Origin: Prevotella sp.
Lineage (GTDB): Bacteria > Bacteroidota > Bacteroidia > Bacteroidales > Bacteroidaceae
NCBI GenBank assembly: GCA_017554145.1
Contig: JAFZIZ010000004.1
Span: forward strand, 98,677-162,676
Direction of reading: 5' to 3'
DNA length: 64,000 nt
A program made the position numbers and the translations under genes. This document shows, one piece after another, positions 35,479 to 43,859 of the stretch (within the stretch, counting starts at the first letter, position 1; each line of letters starts with the position of its first letter). The notes under the pieces are model-generated. The model worked only from the letters and a program-made list of their open reading frames with translations, searched no databases and was not told the origin of the DNA.

Positions 35479-35670
35479 TTAGTCTATGATTTCACTGGGT
35501 GGAGTAATGATGGGCTTTCCGTCCTTGTCGAGTAACGGAGTAAGACCGCCTGCATAGCCTTCCTGTGCAAATAAATAGTTAATACCTGTTTCCGTATCAA
35601 TGATGATACTTGTCTGCTTCATAATTCCCGACTGGACTTTCTCCCAGACAAATCGTTTGTTCCTTGCCAT
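35479..35670 (-). CDS. DUF6440 family small protein
   Basis: 63 residues: RFVWEKVQSGIMKQTSIIID, then TETGINYLFAQEGYAGGLTP and LLDKDGKPIIT. This is the pattern I know from DUF6440, a small cytoplasmic protein family of Firmicutes and Bacteroidetes with no assigned function. No signal peptide. Stands alone. Confidence 0.8.
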   Translation of the reverse strand: MARNKRFVWEKVQSGIMKQTSIIIDTETGINYLFAQEGYAGGLTPLLDKDGKPIITPPSEIID

Positions 35671-35747
35671 AATCTTTCCTTTTGTTAAATAAATAATTTG
35701 ACCACAAAATTACATATTTTCTTTGAATAACAATATCTTTTTGACTT

Positions 35748-36335
35748 TCAAACTGAAAGAATTTTCTCAATCAATGGAACGTACCAGATGCGGACTTCAT
35801 CGGCTGTTGGGGTATGACCGCCAGGGAAGTGAAAGGAATGGGTGTAATGTTCAAGGAATAACGGTTCGAAATGGGCAAGTGTGTCCTGTTCGCCAAAGAG
35901 TCCCCATATATGTTCTTTACCAAACGGCGTACAGTTTTCAAACTGATGTTGTTCCATCTCAGCGAATTCTGAAATCAGTTGTTTGTCAATGATGAAGTCT
36001 TGATGACCGTCTTGACGAGGGGATTTGTATTGATGCGCTCCTATTCTCGACTTCAGGAACTCCGTCATCTGGAAATGCGGATTGCCCAACAAGGCGGGGA
36101 TGCCGATCTTTGGGGCAATCATCTGAGCATAGAACGAACCACAACTGTTGCCCACCAACAGATCGGGCTTTTCACGGTCGCATAGTTCCTTGATAAAACG
36201 AACTGCCTCCTGCGGATGCATCGGCAGGTCGGGTGTCAGTACTTCTACCTTATCCTTGAATGCTTCTCGTAATGCCATTGCTGGTACACATTGCCCACTG
36301 GCATAGAACCCGTGAAGGAATATGATCTTCTTCAT
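35748..36335 (-). CDS. YqiA-like alpha/beta hydrolase
   Basis: 195 residues: MKKIIFLHGFYASGQ (oxyanion loop HGF), nucleophile Ser in LLVGNSCGSFYAQMIA, acid in GEQDTLAHFEP, and His in FPGGHTPT. Size and order fit the YqiA/YcfP-type esterases. Cytoplasmic; substrate unknown. The next gene upstream is six bases away, so the two are probably one operon. Confidence 0.8.
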   Translation of the reverse strand: MKKIIFLHGFYASGQCVPAMALREAFKDKVEVLTPDLPMHPQEAVRFIKELCDREKPDLLVGNSCGSFYAQMIAPKIGIPALLGNPHFQMTEFLKSRIGAHQYKSPRQDGHQDFIIDKQLISEFAEMEQHQFENCTPFGKEHIWGLFGEQDTLAHFEPLFLEHYTHSFHFPGGHTPTADEVRIWYVPLIEKILSV

Positions 36336-36341
36336 TTCTTC

Positions 36342-37010
36342 TTATTTGATAAGTTTCAGAATCTGCTTATCGGTAGCATCGGGAAGCAGACGCTTGAAGT
36401 GTGAGAAGAGTCGATTAAATGATTCTTCTGGCGTGCGTGGACACTGGCATGCCTCACGACCATAGAGTTGTTCGGGGGTGGTAAGCAACGACCAACCCCA
36501 TCCGTATTGTCTTCCGTGTTTATCGGTAGGGTAAACAAAATCCTCCGTTACGATGTAGCAGCCCATCTGCAAGCGGGTGATATAACCATCGAACTTGCTG
36601 CGCATCTTAGGACCCGTGAAGCCACAGGCAGCACGGAGTTCACGTGTAATCAGACTGCCATGCTCTTGCAGAGTAAGCAGGATGGCTTCTTCGATAGAGC
36701 CTTCTTGAGGCAGGGGATGCTGGCTACGACGATAGTTATAGAAGTCCTGCCACCACAGGCGACTGATGAAACCTGCCTTTTTATCAAAGAACTTACCATA
36801 GACGACATTACCCTCCGTCACGATAGGCCCTTTCCACTTCCATAACGGCCAGTCCCATCCTCCGTCAGGGAGCATCACATAACGACAGTCGTCGCTGACC
36901 ATCTCTTCTGCCGAATAGCCTTTGATACCACTGTCTAACAGCGGCAGAAAGCCTATCTCTTGAATCAGTTCCATCAACTGTGCCTGACTATAGATATCTG
37001 GATGCTTCAT
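36342..37010 (-). CDS. AlkZ-related winged-helix protein
   Basis: 222 residues from the ATG at 37010 (MKHPDIYSQAQLMELIQ), chosen because the longer frame crosses the promoter. It contains WDWPLWKWKGPIVTEG, FISRLWWQDFYNYRR and a helix-turn-helix-like segment (EAILLTLQEHGSLITRELR). I recall this as the AlkZ-related group, distant from the YcaQ/AlkZ DNA glycosylases. No direct evidence of glycosylase activity. Confidence 0.55.
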   Translation of the reverse strand: MKHPDIYSQAQLMELIQEIGFLPLLDSGIKGYSAEEMVSDDCRYVMLPDGGWDWPLWKWKGPIVTEGNVVYGKFFDKKAGFISRLWWQDFYNYRRSQHPLPQEGSIEEAILLTLQEHGSLITRELRAACGFTGPKMRSKFDGYITRLQMGCYIVTEDFVYPTDKHGRQYGWGWSLLTTPEQLYGREACQCPRTPEESFNRLFSHFKRLLPDATDKQILKLIK

Positions 37011-37034
37011 ATTCTGCCTTCTTGTATTTAATGG

Positions 37035-37064
37035 CAAAGTTACGAAAAGTCGAGCGCAAAACAA
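37035..37064 (-). promoter_or_regulatory. Promoter of the AlkZ-related/hydrolase operon
   Basis: Minus strand: TTG (37062-37064), 19-base spacer, TAACTTTG (37035-37042). Confidence 0.65.
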
Positions 37065-37257
37065 AGAAACTTGTTTCTTTTTTTGCCAAGACGGAGTAAC
37101 TTCGTGATTTTATCACAAAGATACAGATATTTCTTGAAACAGCAAAACGAAGAAGGATTTGTTAATCTTTCATAACAAAAAGCGTGCGACTTTTTACTTT
37201 TTTCTTGGACAATCGTCAAAAACGAAAACTAACTCTTAAACATTAAATATTTATTTT

Positions 37258-38502
37258 ATGAAAAAAATTATTCTTTCATTGATGGCGTTCACAAGTCTGA
37301 CGGCATTTGCTCAGTTTGGTGCACCCAGACAGAACCCCATTGTTCCTTCAGTTACTGAAAACGTTGTTGAGGACTTCAAACCCGCATCAACCAATCAGGA
37401 CAACAAACAGTACCCAATGGTCAATTCACAGCGTATGGTCCGTGCACAGATTACGGCACCTAAGGCTACTTTTGTAGGCCTCGACATTGCTGGTAAGATC
37501 TATGAGATGACCAAAGATGAGAATGGTGTATGGACTGGTACTTCTGAACCTCAGGACGAAGGTTTTCACTACTATCAGTTGAATATCGACGGTGCTTCTG
37601 TGCCCGATCCAGGTAGCCTCTACTATTATGGTGCCAGCCGTTGGGGAAGTGGTATCGAGATTCCTTCTGCTGACCAGGATTTCTGGCAAGTAAAGAACGT
37701 GCCGCAGGGTACCATGAGCGAGGTGTTCTATTGGTCAACCTACACGGAGAAGATGCGTCGCTGTCATGTATATCTGCCCGCTGAGTATTTTACCAATCCC
37801 ACTAAGAAATTCCCCGTTCTGTATCTGCAGCACGGTATGGGTGAGAACGAGTACGGATGGGCAGAACAGGGGCATACCGCTCAGATTATGGATAACCTGA
37901 TTGCAGAGGGTAAGGCCGTTCCTTGTATCATCGTGATGGATAATGGTCTGAATGCTCGTCGTCCAGGTGAGCAGCCGATGGGCTTTGGTGGTCCTCGTCC
38001 TCAGGGTGGTCCTCGTCCACAGGGTATGCCTCAGGGACAACGTCCACAGGGTGGTCCCCGTCCTGGTGGCTTCGGTGGCTTTGGCGGTTTCTCTGAAGGA
38101 TTCAAGAATGTGCTCTTCAATGATATCATCCCAATGGTTGAGAAGAACTATCGTGTGATTGCCGATCCTCAGCATCGTGCTTATGCCGGTCTGTCAATGG
38201 GTGGTATGCAGGCTCGTGAGATTACACTTGCTAATCCAGAGAAATTCGCCTATGTAGGTTCTTTCAGCAGTGGTCCATGGAGTGTTGACCAGGTAAAGGC
38301 TTCTGAAGGTTTCGCCAAGAATGTCAAACTGCTTTTCATGAGTGGTGGCGGCAAGGAGAACATGGGTTGTGTTGAGGCCGCCAAGAACATCAAGGAACAA
38401 CTCGGTATGAATGCTGTAGGTTACGAGTCACCTGGTACTGCCCACGAGTGGCACACTTGGCGTCGTAGTCTGTATCAGTTTGCTCAGTTGATGTTCAAAT
38501 AA
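37258..38502 (+). CDS. Secreted feruloyl-esterase-like alpha/beta hydrolase
   Basis: 414 residues: signal peptide (MKKIILSLMAFTSLTAFAQ), an N-terminal beta-sandwich like CBM48 (about 60-140), then an esterase D/Fae1-type domain with nucleophile Ser in YAGLSMGGMQA and His in AHEWHTWRRSL. A low-complexity loop of Gly/Pro/Gln/Arg repeats (GGPRPQGGPRPQGMPQGQ) interrupts the catalytic domain at about 240-280. Related Prevotella enzymes remove ferulate from xylan; the substrate is inferred. A paralogue lies at 49932-51122. Confidence 0.85.
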   Translation: MKKIILSLMAFTSLTAFAQFGAPRQNPIVPSVTENVVEDFKPASTNQDNKQYPMVNSQRMVRAQITAPKATFVGLDIAGKIYEMTKDENGVWTGTSEPQDEGFHYYQLNIDGASVPDPGSLYYYGASRWGSGIEIPSADQDFWQVKNVPQGTMSEVFYWSTYTEKMRRCHVYLPAEYFTNPTKKFPVLYLQHGMGENEYGWAEQGHTAQIMDNLIAEGKAVPCIIVMDNGLNARRPGEQPMGFGGPRPQGGPRPQGMPQGQRPQGGPRPGGFGGFGGFSEGFKNVLFNDIIPMVEKNYRVIADPQHRAYAGLSMGGMQAREITLANPEKFAYVGSFSSGPWSVDQVKASEGFAKNVKLLFMSGGGKENMGCVEAAKNIKEQLGMNAVGYESPGTAHEWHTWRRSLYQFAQLMFK

Positions 38503-38506
38503 AGAG

Positions 38507-39178
38507 TTACATCAGGAGTCGCTCAAGCATGGGTATCTCGATGCGCCCGCGATAGAGTGAGAGTAACCCCTCCTCTTGCAGTTGATTGAGAACCTGAGAG
38601 ACATCTAGACGACTGTCGTTCAACTGATCAGCCAGTTGCTGCATGAGAATATAGAATGTCTTCGGACCAGCGGGATACTGGCAATGAGTGAAGAAGAAAT
38701 AAATAATGCGGTCACGCAATGATTTAGGACTGGTGCGCCAAGGATGGCGCGCCAGTCTTTGTATTTCTGTCGCCATGAGGTTAAGCATGTTCAGGCGGAA
38801 CACCAGTTGCGTCTCTAACAGAAGCATTACTTCCTGCTTGTCGATAGTGATGAGGTTGACATCTGTCAAAGTGGTATAGGTACATTTATATATCTGACGG
38901 ATACCAAACAGTCGTTCGGGTTCCGGAAGATGGGGTGCCGATAGACGCTCTGTAACGGAATATGCTTTATTATCACCATATCGCTCCGTTTGTAGGATGC
39001 CATTGATTAAGAAGGTAAGACGATTGCAAGGATCTCCTGCGTTGATGAGCCGTTTACCAGCCGGATACTTATGGAAACCAATCTTAGTATGTGTCACGAC
39101 CTCCATCAAATCCGCATGGCTCATGCCCTGAAAGAGCGTGAACTGTAAGAGTTTATCGTAGAGGTGAAGGGTAGACAT
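38507..39178 (-). CDS. Crp/Fnr-family transcriptional regulator
   Basis: 223 residues from the ATG at 39178 (MSTLHLYDKLLQF), which overlaps the apbE stop (TAATG). N-terminal cyclic-nucleotide-binding-like beta roll (KYPAGKRLINAGDPCNRLTF) and C-terminal helix-turn-helix (TFYILMQQLADQLNDSRLDV). There is no CxxC set for an iron-sulfur cluster. It closes the six-gene operon that begins at 42890; its targets are unknown. Confidence 0.85.
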   Translation of the reverse strand: MSTLHLYDKLLQFTLFQGMSHADLMEVVTHTKIGFHKYPAGKRLINAGDPCNRLTFLINGILQTERYGDNKAYSVTERLSAPHLPEPERLFGIRQIYKCTYTTLTDVNLITIDKQEVMLLLETQLVFRLNMLNLMATEIQRLARHPWRTSPKSLRDRIIYFFFTHCQYPAGPKTFYILMQQLADQLNDSRLDVSQVLNQLQEEGLLSLYRGRIEIPMLERLLM

Positions 39179-40203
39179 TATTCTTCTATTTTGTTTTTGA
39201 GTGAAGGTGAGTACCAAACAGCCGACTTGTTGTTGTCATCGTTATAGATGATATACGCCATTAGTTCAGGATGTTTTTCGAGTATGGCTTTCGCCTTCTC
39301 GAGTCCCATCACCATAAACGAAGTGGCATAGGCATCGGCAGTAGCACAATCATTTGCCAGAACAGTGGCAGAGAGGATGTTATGCTGCACAGGATAACCT
39401 GTCTTCGGATCAATGGTATGTGCATAGCGCTTTCCACCTTTATAATAGAAACGGCGGTAGTTGCCACTGGTTGCCATCGCCTTATCGGTAACATTCAGAC
39501 AGGTCTGGTATTCATTGTCTATCGACAGCGAGTCGTCGTTGGGTTTGATGACACCAATCTTCCAGGGTACTCGCTTAGGACTGATACCTGAGATGACTAT
39601 TTCGCCTCCAATCTCCACCATGAAATTCTGAATACCCTTGGACTTTAGCAACCGTGCTACTATATCCACACCATAGCCTTTGGCAATGGCGGAGCAGTCG
39701 AGCATCACACGACGGTCTTTCTTCTTGATGGTATTCCCCTCTGCCCAAACCTTGTTCCATCCAACGAAATGTAAGATAGAATCTACTTGATGACGAGTGG
39801 GTGTTTCTCCGCTCTTAAATCCAAAGCCCCAGGCATTCACCAATGGGGCAACAGTAATATCGAAGGCCCCATTAGTCTCTTTGGATATCTCCATCGCTTT
39901 GTTGAACACCTCCATGAACATCTCATTCGCTTCTCCACCGTTCTCACGGTTGATACGTGAGATGACAGACTGTTCGTTGAACATAGAGAGGGCAGAATCC
40001 ACTTCTTTGAGGGATTCTTCTATTTCTTTCTGGAGTTCAGCATCTGCCTCATAGGTCAGTTTATACGATGTCCCGAAGATGAGTCCGTGGGCCGTCTTAT
40101 AAGGGGTGTCTTGTTGTTGGCGGATGATGAGTATAGTACCTATGATAAGTAGCAGGAGAAAAGGCACCTGCCATATCAATTGTTTCTTTCGGTTTTGATC
40201 CAT
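39178..40203 (-). CDS. apbE: FAD:protein FMN transferase
   Basis: 341 residues from the ATG at 40203 (MDQNRKKQLIW): N-terminal membrane anchor (about 9-26) and ApbE motifs SALSMFNEQSVISRINR, LDCSAIAKGYGVD, YAHTIDPKTGYPV. It attaches FMN from FAD to Thr in target proteins in a Mg-dependent reaction on the outer face of the inner membrane. The FMN-binding protein at 6461-6856 carries a matching motif and is a candidate target within the window. Confidence 0.9.
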   Translation of the reverse strand: MDQNRKKQLIWQVPFLLLLIIGTILIIRQQQDTPYKTAHGLIFGTSYKLTYEADAELQKEIEESLKEVDSALSMFNEQSVISRINRENGGEANEMFMEVFNKAMEISKETNGAFDITVAPLVNAWGFGFKSGETPTRHQVDSILHFVGWNKVWAEGNTIKKKDRRVMLDCSAIAKGYGVDIVARLLKSKGIQNFMVEIGGEIVISGISPKRVPWKIGVIKPNDDSLSIDNEYQTCLNVTDKAMATSGNYRRFYYKGGKRYAHTIDPKTGYPVQHNILSATVLANDCATADAYATSFMVMGLEKAKAILEKHPELMAYIIYNDDNNKSAVWYSPSLKNKIEE

Positions 40204-40240
40204 AGTTTTAGTTATGTTGTTATTGCGTGATAACGTTACG

Positions 40241-40933
40241 TTATATATCAATGATTACGTTGAAGTTAGCTGCAATCTGGTCTTTATCGTTAATACCGAA
40301 GCCAGGTACATACCAAGTCTGTCCGATATCTCCCTCTTTGTGATGGATGCGCCGTTTATAGCGTACGTTCCATCCGAGATGTAGCGGTCCGAAAATCTTA
40401 GCATCGATGCCGAAGACGACTTCAAACCAATGCATAGAACATTTCATACCCTCTACGCCAAAATCAGATGTTGTGAGCCATACGGGATCTTTCAGACCAT
40501 TACGTAGGATGTCTACCTTATAGGAAGTGAAAGCATAGCGCAGTCCGCCATACAGACGGTTGGCAGCATGTTTGTTCTTCATCAGGTTTAGGTCGGCACC
40601 AATACGGAAGTAGGGGGCAGTTGTCTTGTAAGTGATTTCTGTTACCTCGTCGTTCTCGTGATTCGCCTTACCGATACCGATTTCTACAATCGGAAACCAT
40701 TGGTCGTGTAGGTTCAGTCGCAACGCTCCTTCATATTCGCCATGGTCGCTGAGCATCAACATGGCAGGTCCTACAAGGTCGAACGATACTGCGAAGCCTC
40801 GGAACAAAGGTATCGAGTCTTTCTCCATGCGGAATATCTTCAGTTGCGCATGGGCCGATGAGGCTACCACGAGCAATGCAAGACTAATAACGAGTCTTGA
40901 GATAGAGGAAGAAATGTTCGGACGTTGCTTCAT
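40241..40933 (-). CDS. DUF6048 outer-membrane-type protein
   Basis: 230 residues: signal peptide (about 1-30, ending SSAHAQ) and a beta-barrel-like body (LRLNLHDQWFPIVEIGIGKA, GGLRYAFTSYKVD) ending in IAANFNVIIDI. It overlaps the DUF6452 gene by 50 bases and follows it in the operon, a pairing I know from other Bacteroidales. Function unknown. Confidence 0.75.
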   Translation of the reverse strand: MKQRPNISSSISRLVISLALLVVASSAHAQLKIFRMEKDSIPLFRGFAVSFDLVGPAMLMLSDHGEYEGALRLNLHDQWFPIVEIGIGKANHENDEVTEITYKTTAPYFRIGADLNLMKNKHAANRLYGGLRYAFTSYKVDILRNGLKDPVWLTTSDFGVEGMKCSMHWFEVVFGIDAKIFGPLHLGWNVRYKRRIHHKEGDIGQTWYVPGFGINDKDQIAANFNVIIDI

Positions 40934-41372
40934 AATTGACAGTAGGGTTGTTGATTACGATAGAATCGATGATATGATGAGTGCTACGCACATCGGTCAA
41001 TCTGTGGAAATAGGATGCCTGACAGTCGACAGACTCGAAATGAGGATAGTTGTCCTTTTTCAAGTAAACGGTATCACGATAGGTGTTACCCAGTGTGTCT
41101 CGCAGGGTGAAGAAGAGCGTGTCTTCTGGTTGGGTATAACTGATGGGGAGGTCAAAGGTTGACTTACCAGTCAACTTATCCAATAAGGTGTCTAATGTTT
41201 GGTTGGTACGTCGTGTGATAACACTCAGTGTATCGACCGTCAGCGTATCCGTGGTGCCATTAGCCTTTAGTAGCCCATACACAGTATATACGCTGTTCTG
41301 TACAGGACAGTCAACAGAGGTGCAGGCACCAATGACGATAGCCGTGAAGACGAACAATACTATTTTCCGCAT
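40884..41372 (-). CDS. DUF6452 lipoprotein
   Basis: 162 residues with lipobox IGACTS (Cys at about residue 17). The rest is Thr/Asp-rich with alternating strands (DTLTVDTLSVITRR, YTQPEDTLFFTLRDT). It matches my memory of DUF6452, often just upstream of DUF6048 as here. Probably an outer-membrane lipoprotein partner of the DUF6048 barrel (inference from the overlapping genes). Confidence 0.75.
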   Translation of the reverse strand: MRKIVLFVFTAIVIGACTSVDCPVQNSVYTVYGLLKANGTTDTLTVDTLSVITRRTNQTLDTLLDKLTGKSTFDLPISYTQPEDTLFFTLRDTLGNTYRDTVYLKKDNYPHFESVDCQASYFHRLTDVRSTHHIIDSIVINNPTVNYEATSEHFFLYLKTRY

Positions 41373-42325
41373 CTGATATTCTCTTCGATTTGGTATTCGT
41401 TACGTCCTGCACTGTTGCGGCTGATGAGGTCGCCTAAGAATCCTGCAAGGAACAGTTGCGTACCAATCATCATCATGGTCAGGGCGATATAGAAGTAGGG
41501 AGAGTCTGTAACCAGTCGCATGGGGATATGGTGATAGAGTGCCCATGCCTTATCAATACCCAGCCACAAAGCAGCAAAGAAACCGATAATAAAGACGATG
41601 GTACCTAAGAAGCCGAAGACGTGCATGGGCTTCTTGCCAAATGTTCCCAAGAACCACAGTGTCAACAGGTCGAGATAGCCGTTTACGAAACGATTCCATC
41701 CCATGAACTTAGATTTACCATACTGGCGCTTCTGATGGTGAACTACCTTCTCGCCAATCTTGCTGAAACCAGCATTCTTCGCCAGATAGGGAATGAAACG
41801 GTGCATCTCTCCGAATACTTCGATATTCTTCACCACCTCACGACGATAGGCTTTCAGTCCGCAGTTGAAGTCGTGAAGGTTCTTGATACCGCTCACCTTA
41901 CGGGCAGTGGCATTGAAGAGCTTGGTTGGCAACGTCTTCGACAACGGGTCGTGACGCTTCTGCTTATAGCCGCTTACCATGTCGTATTTCTCTTCCTTGA
42001 TCATCTTGTAGAGTTCAGGAATCTCGTCGGGAGAGTCTTGCAAGTCAGCATCCATCGTGATGACAACATCACCTTGTGCCTCCTTGAAACCACAATAAAG
42101 GGCAGGGCTTTTGCCGTAGTTACGACGGAACTTGATACCTTTCACATGTTCCGAACGGGCAGCCAACTCAGTAATGACATCCCAAGAATGGTCGGTAGAA
42201 CCATCGTTGACGAAAATTACCTCAAACGAGAAGGCATTCTGTGACATCACACGCTCTATCCAGTCGTAGAGTTCTGGTAGCGACTCGTCTTCGTTATATA
42301 AAGGTATGACTACTGATATATCCAT
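41360..42325 (-). CDS. GtrB/DPM-like family 2 glycosyltransferase
   Basis: 321 residues: GT-A domain (MDISVVIPLYNEDESLPELY, FVNDGSTDHSW, catalytic DxD region MDADLQDSPDEIPEL) and two C-terminal membrane helices (about 235-257 and 270-292). This is the type that puts a sugar on undecaprenyl or dolichyl phosphate at the inner membrane. Overlaps the DUF6452 start by 13 bases. Confidence 0.9.
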   Translation of the reverse strand: MDISVVIPLYNEDESLPELYDWIERVMSQNAFSFEVIFVNDGSTDHSWDVITELAARSEHVKGIKFRRNYGKSPALYCGFKEAQGDVVITMDADLQDSPDEIPELYKMIKEEKYDMVSGYKQKRHDPLSKTLPTKLFNATARKVSGIKNLHDFNCGLKAYRREVVKNIEVFGEMHRFIPYLAKNAGFSKIGEKVVHHQKRQYGKSKFMGWNRFVNGYLDLLTLWFLGTFGKKPMHVFGFLGTIVFIIGFFAALWLGIDKAWALYHHIPMRLVTDSPYFYIALTMMMIGTQLFLAGFLGDLISRNSAGRNEYQIEENIRCGK

Positions 42326-42330
42326 AATAT

Positions 42331-42358
42331 TTCAGTTTTTCAATATTTCAATTCTTCA
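42331..42358. repeat. Heptamer array m (4 units) over a stop codon
   Basis: Four degenerate 7-base units of the TTTCAAT type between the glycosyltransferase and DUF4199 genes. The DUF4199 stop codon (42348-42350) lies inside. Confidence 0.45.
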
Positions 42359-42890
42359 ATGTTTTTACGTTTTTCTGCATCACTGCCGCGATAGGTAACC
42401 CCAGGATAAAACCTGTGATAATATTGAGGGTGAGCATATTCAAGGCATAGTCTATCGGACGCAGTTCCGACAGTGTCTTCAAACTGTCGTTGACATCTTT
42501 TTCCATTCCATACATCTGTATCATCTGTCGTCCTTCTGCCGACTGAACGGTCTCCATAATCTTACTCAAAAGGAACCCATGGTCCAAGAAGGCAAAATAG
42601 AGGAAGACAGCCACAGCAAACAAAATGCCGGCATAGAAGAAGATTAATACCGTATAGGCGTAACTACGCGAAAAAGAGATGATGCCTTCACGGGCATAGT
42701 CTCGGAAATGACGTAGTCTGCTGGCAGCGAAGAAGGGTGACCCGAAAATGAATATCATTGCTGCCATCCCCAACATCGGATAGGTAAGCCCTTGGATATA
42801 ACATACGAGGGCTCCTATCCACATGAGTGACAACAATGCACCATCTTGTCGTGCAAATGCTTTCAGTTGTATATATTCCTGTGGTGTCAT
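42348..42890 (-). CDS. DUF4199 membrane protein
   Basis: 180 residues from the ATG at 42890 (MTPQEYIQLKAFARQDGALL); the longer frame runs through the promoter and is rejected. Four membrane helices at about 17-37, 40-58, 75-100 and 145-170, as in DUF4199 proteins. Function unknown. First gene of a six-gene minus-strand operon (DUF4199, glycosyltransferase, DUF6452, DUF6048, apbE, Crp-like). Confidence 0.75.
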   Translation of the reverse strand: MTPQEYIQLKAFARQDGALLSLMWIGALVCYIQGLTYPMLGMAAMIFIFGSPFFAASRLRHFRDYAREGIISFSRSYAYTVLIFFYAGILFAVAVFLYFAFLDHGFLLSKIMETVQSAEGRQMIQMYGMEKDVNDSLKTLSELRPIDYALNMLTLNIITGFILGLPIAAVMQKNVKTLKN

Positions 42891-42898
42891 TACGGGTG

Positions 42899-42928
42899 CA
42901 AAGGTAGTGCAAATCCATTGAAATGCAA
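42899..42928 (-). promoter_or_regulatory. Promoter of the DUF4199-to-Crp operon
   Basis: Minus strand: TTG (42926-42928), 19-base spacer, TACCTTTG (42899-42906); ATG eight bases after the box. Confidence 0.75.
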
Positions 42929-42947
42929 AGAAAAAAGTCGTTTTTCT

Positions 42948-42977
42948 TTGTGTTTCTCTTTTTTCTTTGTACCTTTG
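42948..42977 (+). promoter_or_regulatory. Promoter of the SRP RNA / tRNA-Thr transcript
   Basis: TTG (42948-42950), 19-base spacer, TACCTTTG (42970-42977). The SRP RNA begins 12 bases after the box. Confidence 0.75.
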
Positions 42978-42989
42978 CAGCCGCAAAAC

Positions 42990-43085
42990 GGGCAAGTCCT
43001 GTACGGCCAGCTCCCTCGGAATCCTCCAGGACGGGAACGTAGCAAAGGTACTTGGTTGTAGCGGCGCGATACAGTCAGCTTGCCC
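42990..43085 (+). ncRNA. ffs: Signal recognition particle RNA, small bacterial type
   Basis: About 96 bases closed by GGGCAAG (start) with CTTGCCC (end). The tip carries the domain IV-like internal loops CCAGGACGGGAACGTAGCA and AAAGGTACTTGG, which match the Bacteroidota form of the Ffh-binding region (GGGAACG...AGCA). It guides ribosomes making membrane proteins to the translocon. The tRNA-Thr follows four bases later. Confidence 0.8.
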
Positions 43086-43089
43086 ACCC

Positions 43090-43163
43090 GCCTCTTTAGC
43101 TCAGTTGGCCAGAGCACGTGATTTGTAATCTCGGGGTCGTTGGTTCGAATCCGACAAGAGGCT
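43090..43163 (+). tRNA. tRNA-Thr (anticodon TGT)
   Basis: 74 bases: acceptor GCCTCTT/AAGAGGC, D arm with AGCTCAGTTGG, anticodon loop TTTGTAA (TGT), T arm GTTGGTTCGAATCCGAC, discriminator T. The anticodon stem has one T-T mismatch. CCA is not encoded. Very probably cotranscribed with the SRP RNA. Confidence 0.9.
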
Positions 43164-43174
43164 CAAAGGAAAGA

Positions 43175-43225
43175 CCTTCATTTGTTGGCGAAAGCTAGCT
43201 TTCAGATTACAAATGAAGGCCTTTT
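43175..43225 (+). terminator. Terminator of the ffs-tRNA-Thr transcript
   Basis: CCTTCATTTGT (43175-43185) pairs with ACAAATGAAGG (43209-43219) around an inner GAAAGCTAGCTTTC palindrome, followed by CCTTTTCTTTG. Confidence 0.8.
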
Positions 43226-43235
43226 CTTTGTTTGC

Positions 43236-43309
43236 CTGCCCTCCCGGCAGGGAAACGGATATCTAATCCGGCATTCTGCCCCCAGCAGGGCTTTCGGATA
43301 TCCAATCCG
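43236..43309. repeat. 39-nt direct repeat (two units) after tRNA-Thr
   Basis: CGGATATCTAATCCG (43256) and CGGATATCCAATCCG (43295) lie 39 bases apart, each preceded by a CTGCC...GGCAG or CTGCC...GCAGG hairpin. Each unit is thus a pair of small palindromes. It directly follows the tRNA terminator. Confidence 0.6.
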
Positions 43310-43323
43310 ACAAGACGCTTTTT

Positions 43324-43821
43324 TTATCTCCAGTTCTTCACTACGTTAATCAGTTTCTTGATATTCGCTTGCTTTGACTTCGGATAGATGACCACTAAAG
43401 CCTTTACGTGTGTCACGTCCTGTCCATACACGAGGCATTTGTGCATATACCATATCCTGTCGTCATTGGTATAGCCGGAGAAGATAGAACCTTTACTGTT
43501 TTTATACGTGATGTTTTTGATGGTCACTTTCTCTGTCAGGTAGGAGCCAATAGCGGGAAAATCATCGACAGCCCATGCTCCGATCAAAGGCCAACACGCC
43601 ATCGTGACATCATTATAACTCCATTTGTTGACAGAGGCAGGAATGTCATCCACAAAGACCTCTGGACTTTCAGCCATGAAGTCAGGATGCCTGAATCCAT
43701 AATGTGTACTAACCCATTTGGCATTGTTCATCAATGTTGCGAAACTCTTGGATTGTGCTTGCATAGAACCACAACCCAGAAACATCATCACGGTCAGAAA
43801 AAGAAATACTCGTTGTTTCAT
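43324..43821 (-). CDS. Hypothetical lipoprotein
   Basis: 165 residues with lipobox FLGCGS (Cys at about 17). The rest is a mixed alpha/beta domain with many aromatic residues (KWVSTHYGFRHPDFMAESPE, NDDRIWYMHKCLVYGQD). I do not recognise a family. Transcribed alone between the 39-nt repeat and mutS2. It ends 14 bases from the repeat element. Confidence 0.55.
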   Translation of the reverse strand: MKQRVFLFLTVMMFLGCGSMQAQSKSFATLMNNAKWVSTHYGFRHPDFMAESPEVFVDDIPASVNKWSYNDVTMACWPLIGAWAVDDFPAIGSYLTEKVTIKNITYKNSKGSIFSGYTNDDRIWYMHKCLVYGQDVTHVKALVVIYPKSKQANIKKLINVVKNWR

Positions 43822-43859
43822 ACTGTAAAGATATTGGTTATTATATTTTCAATGATTTG

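Noticed and set aside
40203-40250. Possible heptamer array between apbE and the DUF6048 gene
   Set aside because: Units are too degenerate to separate from AT-rich background.
42980-43088. tmRNA or part of RNase P RNA
   Set aside because: Length, closing stem and GGGAACG...AGCA tip fit SRP RNA; no tRNA-like acceptor or tag frame.
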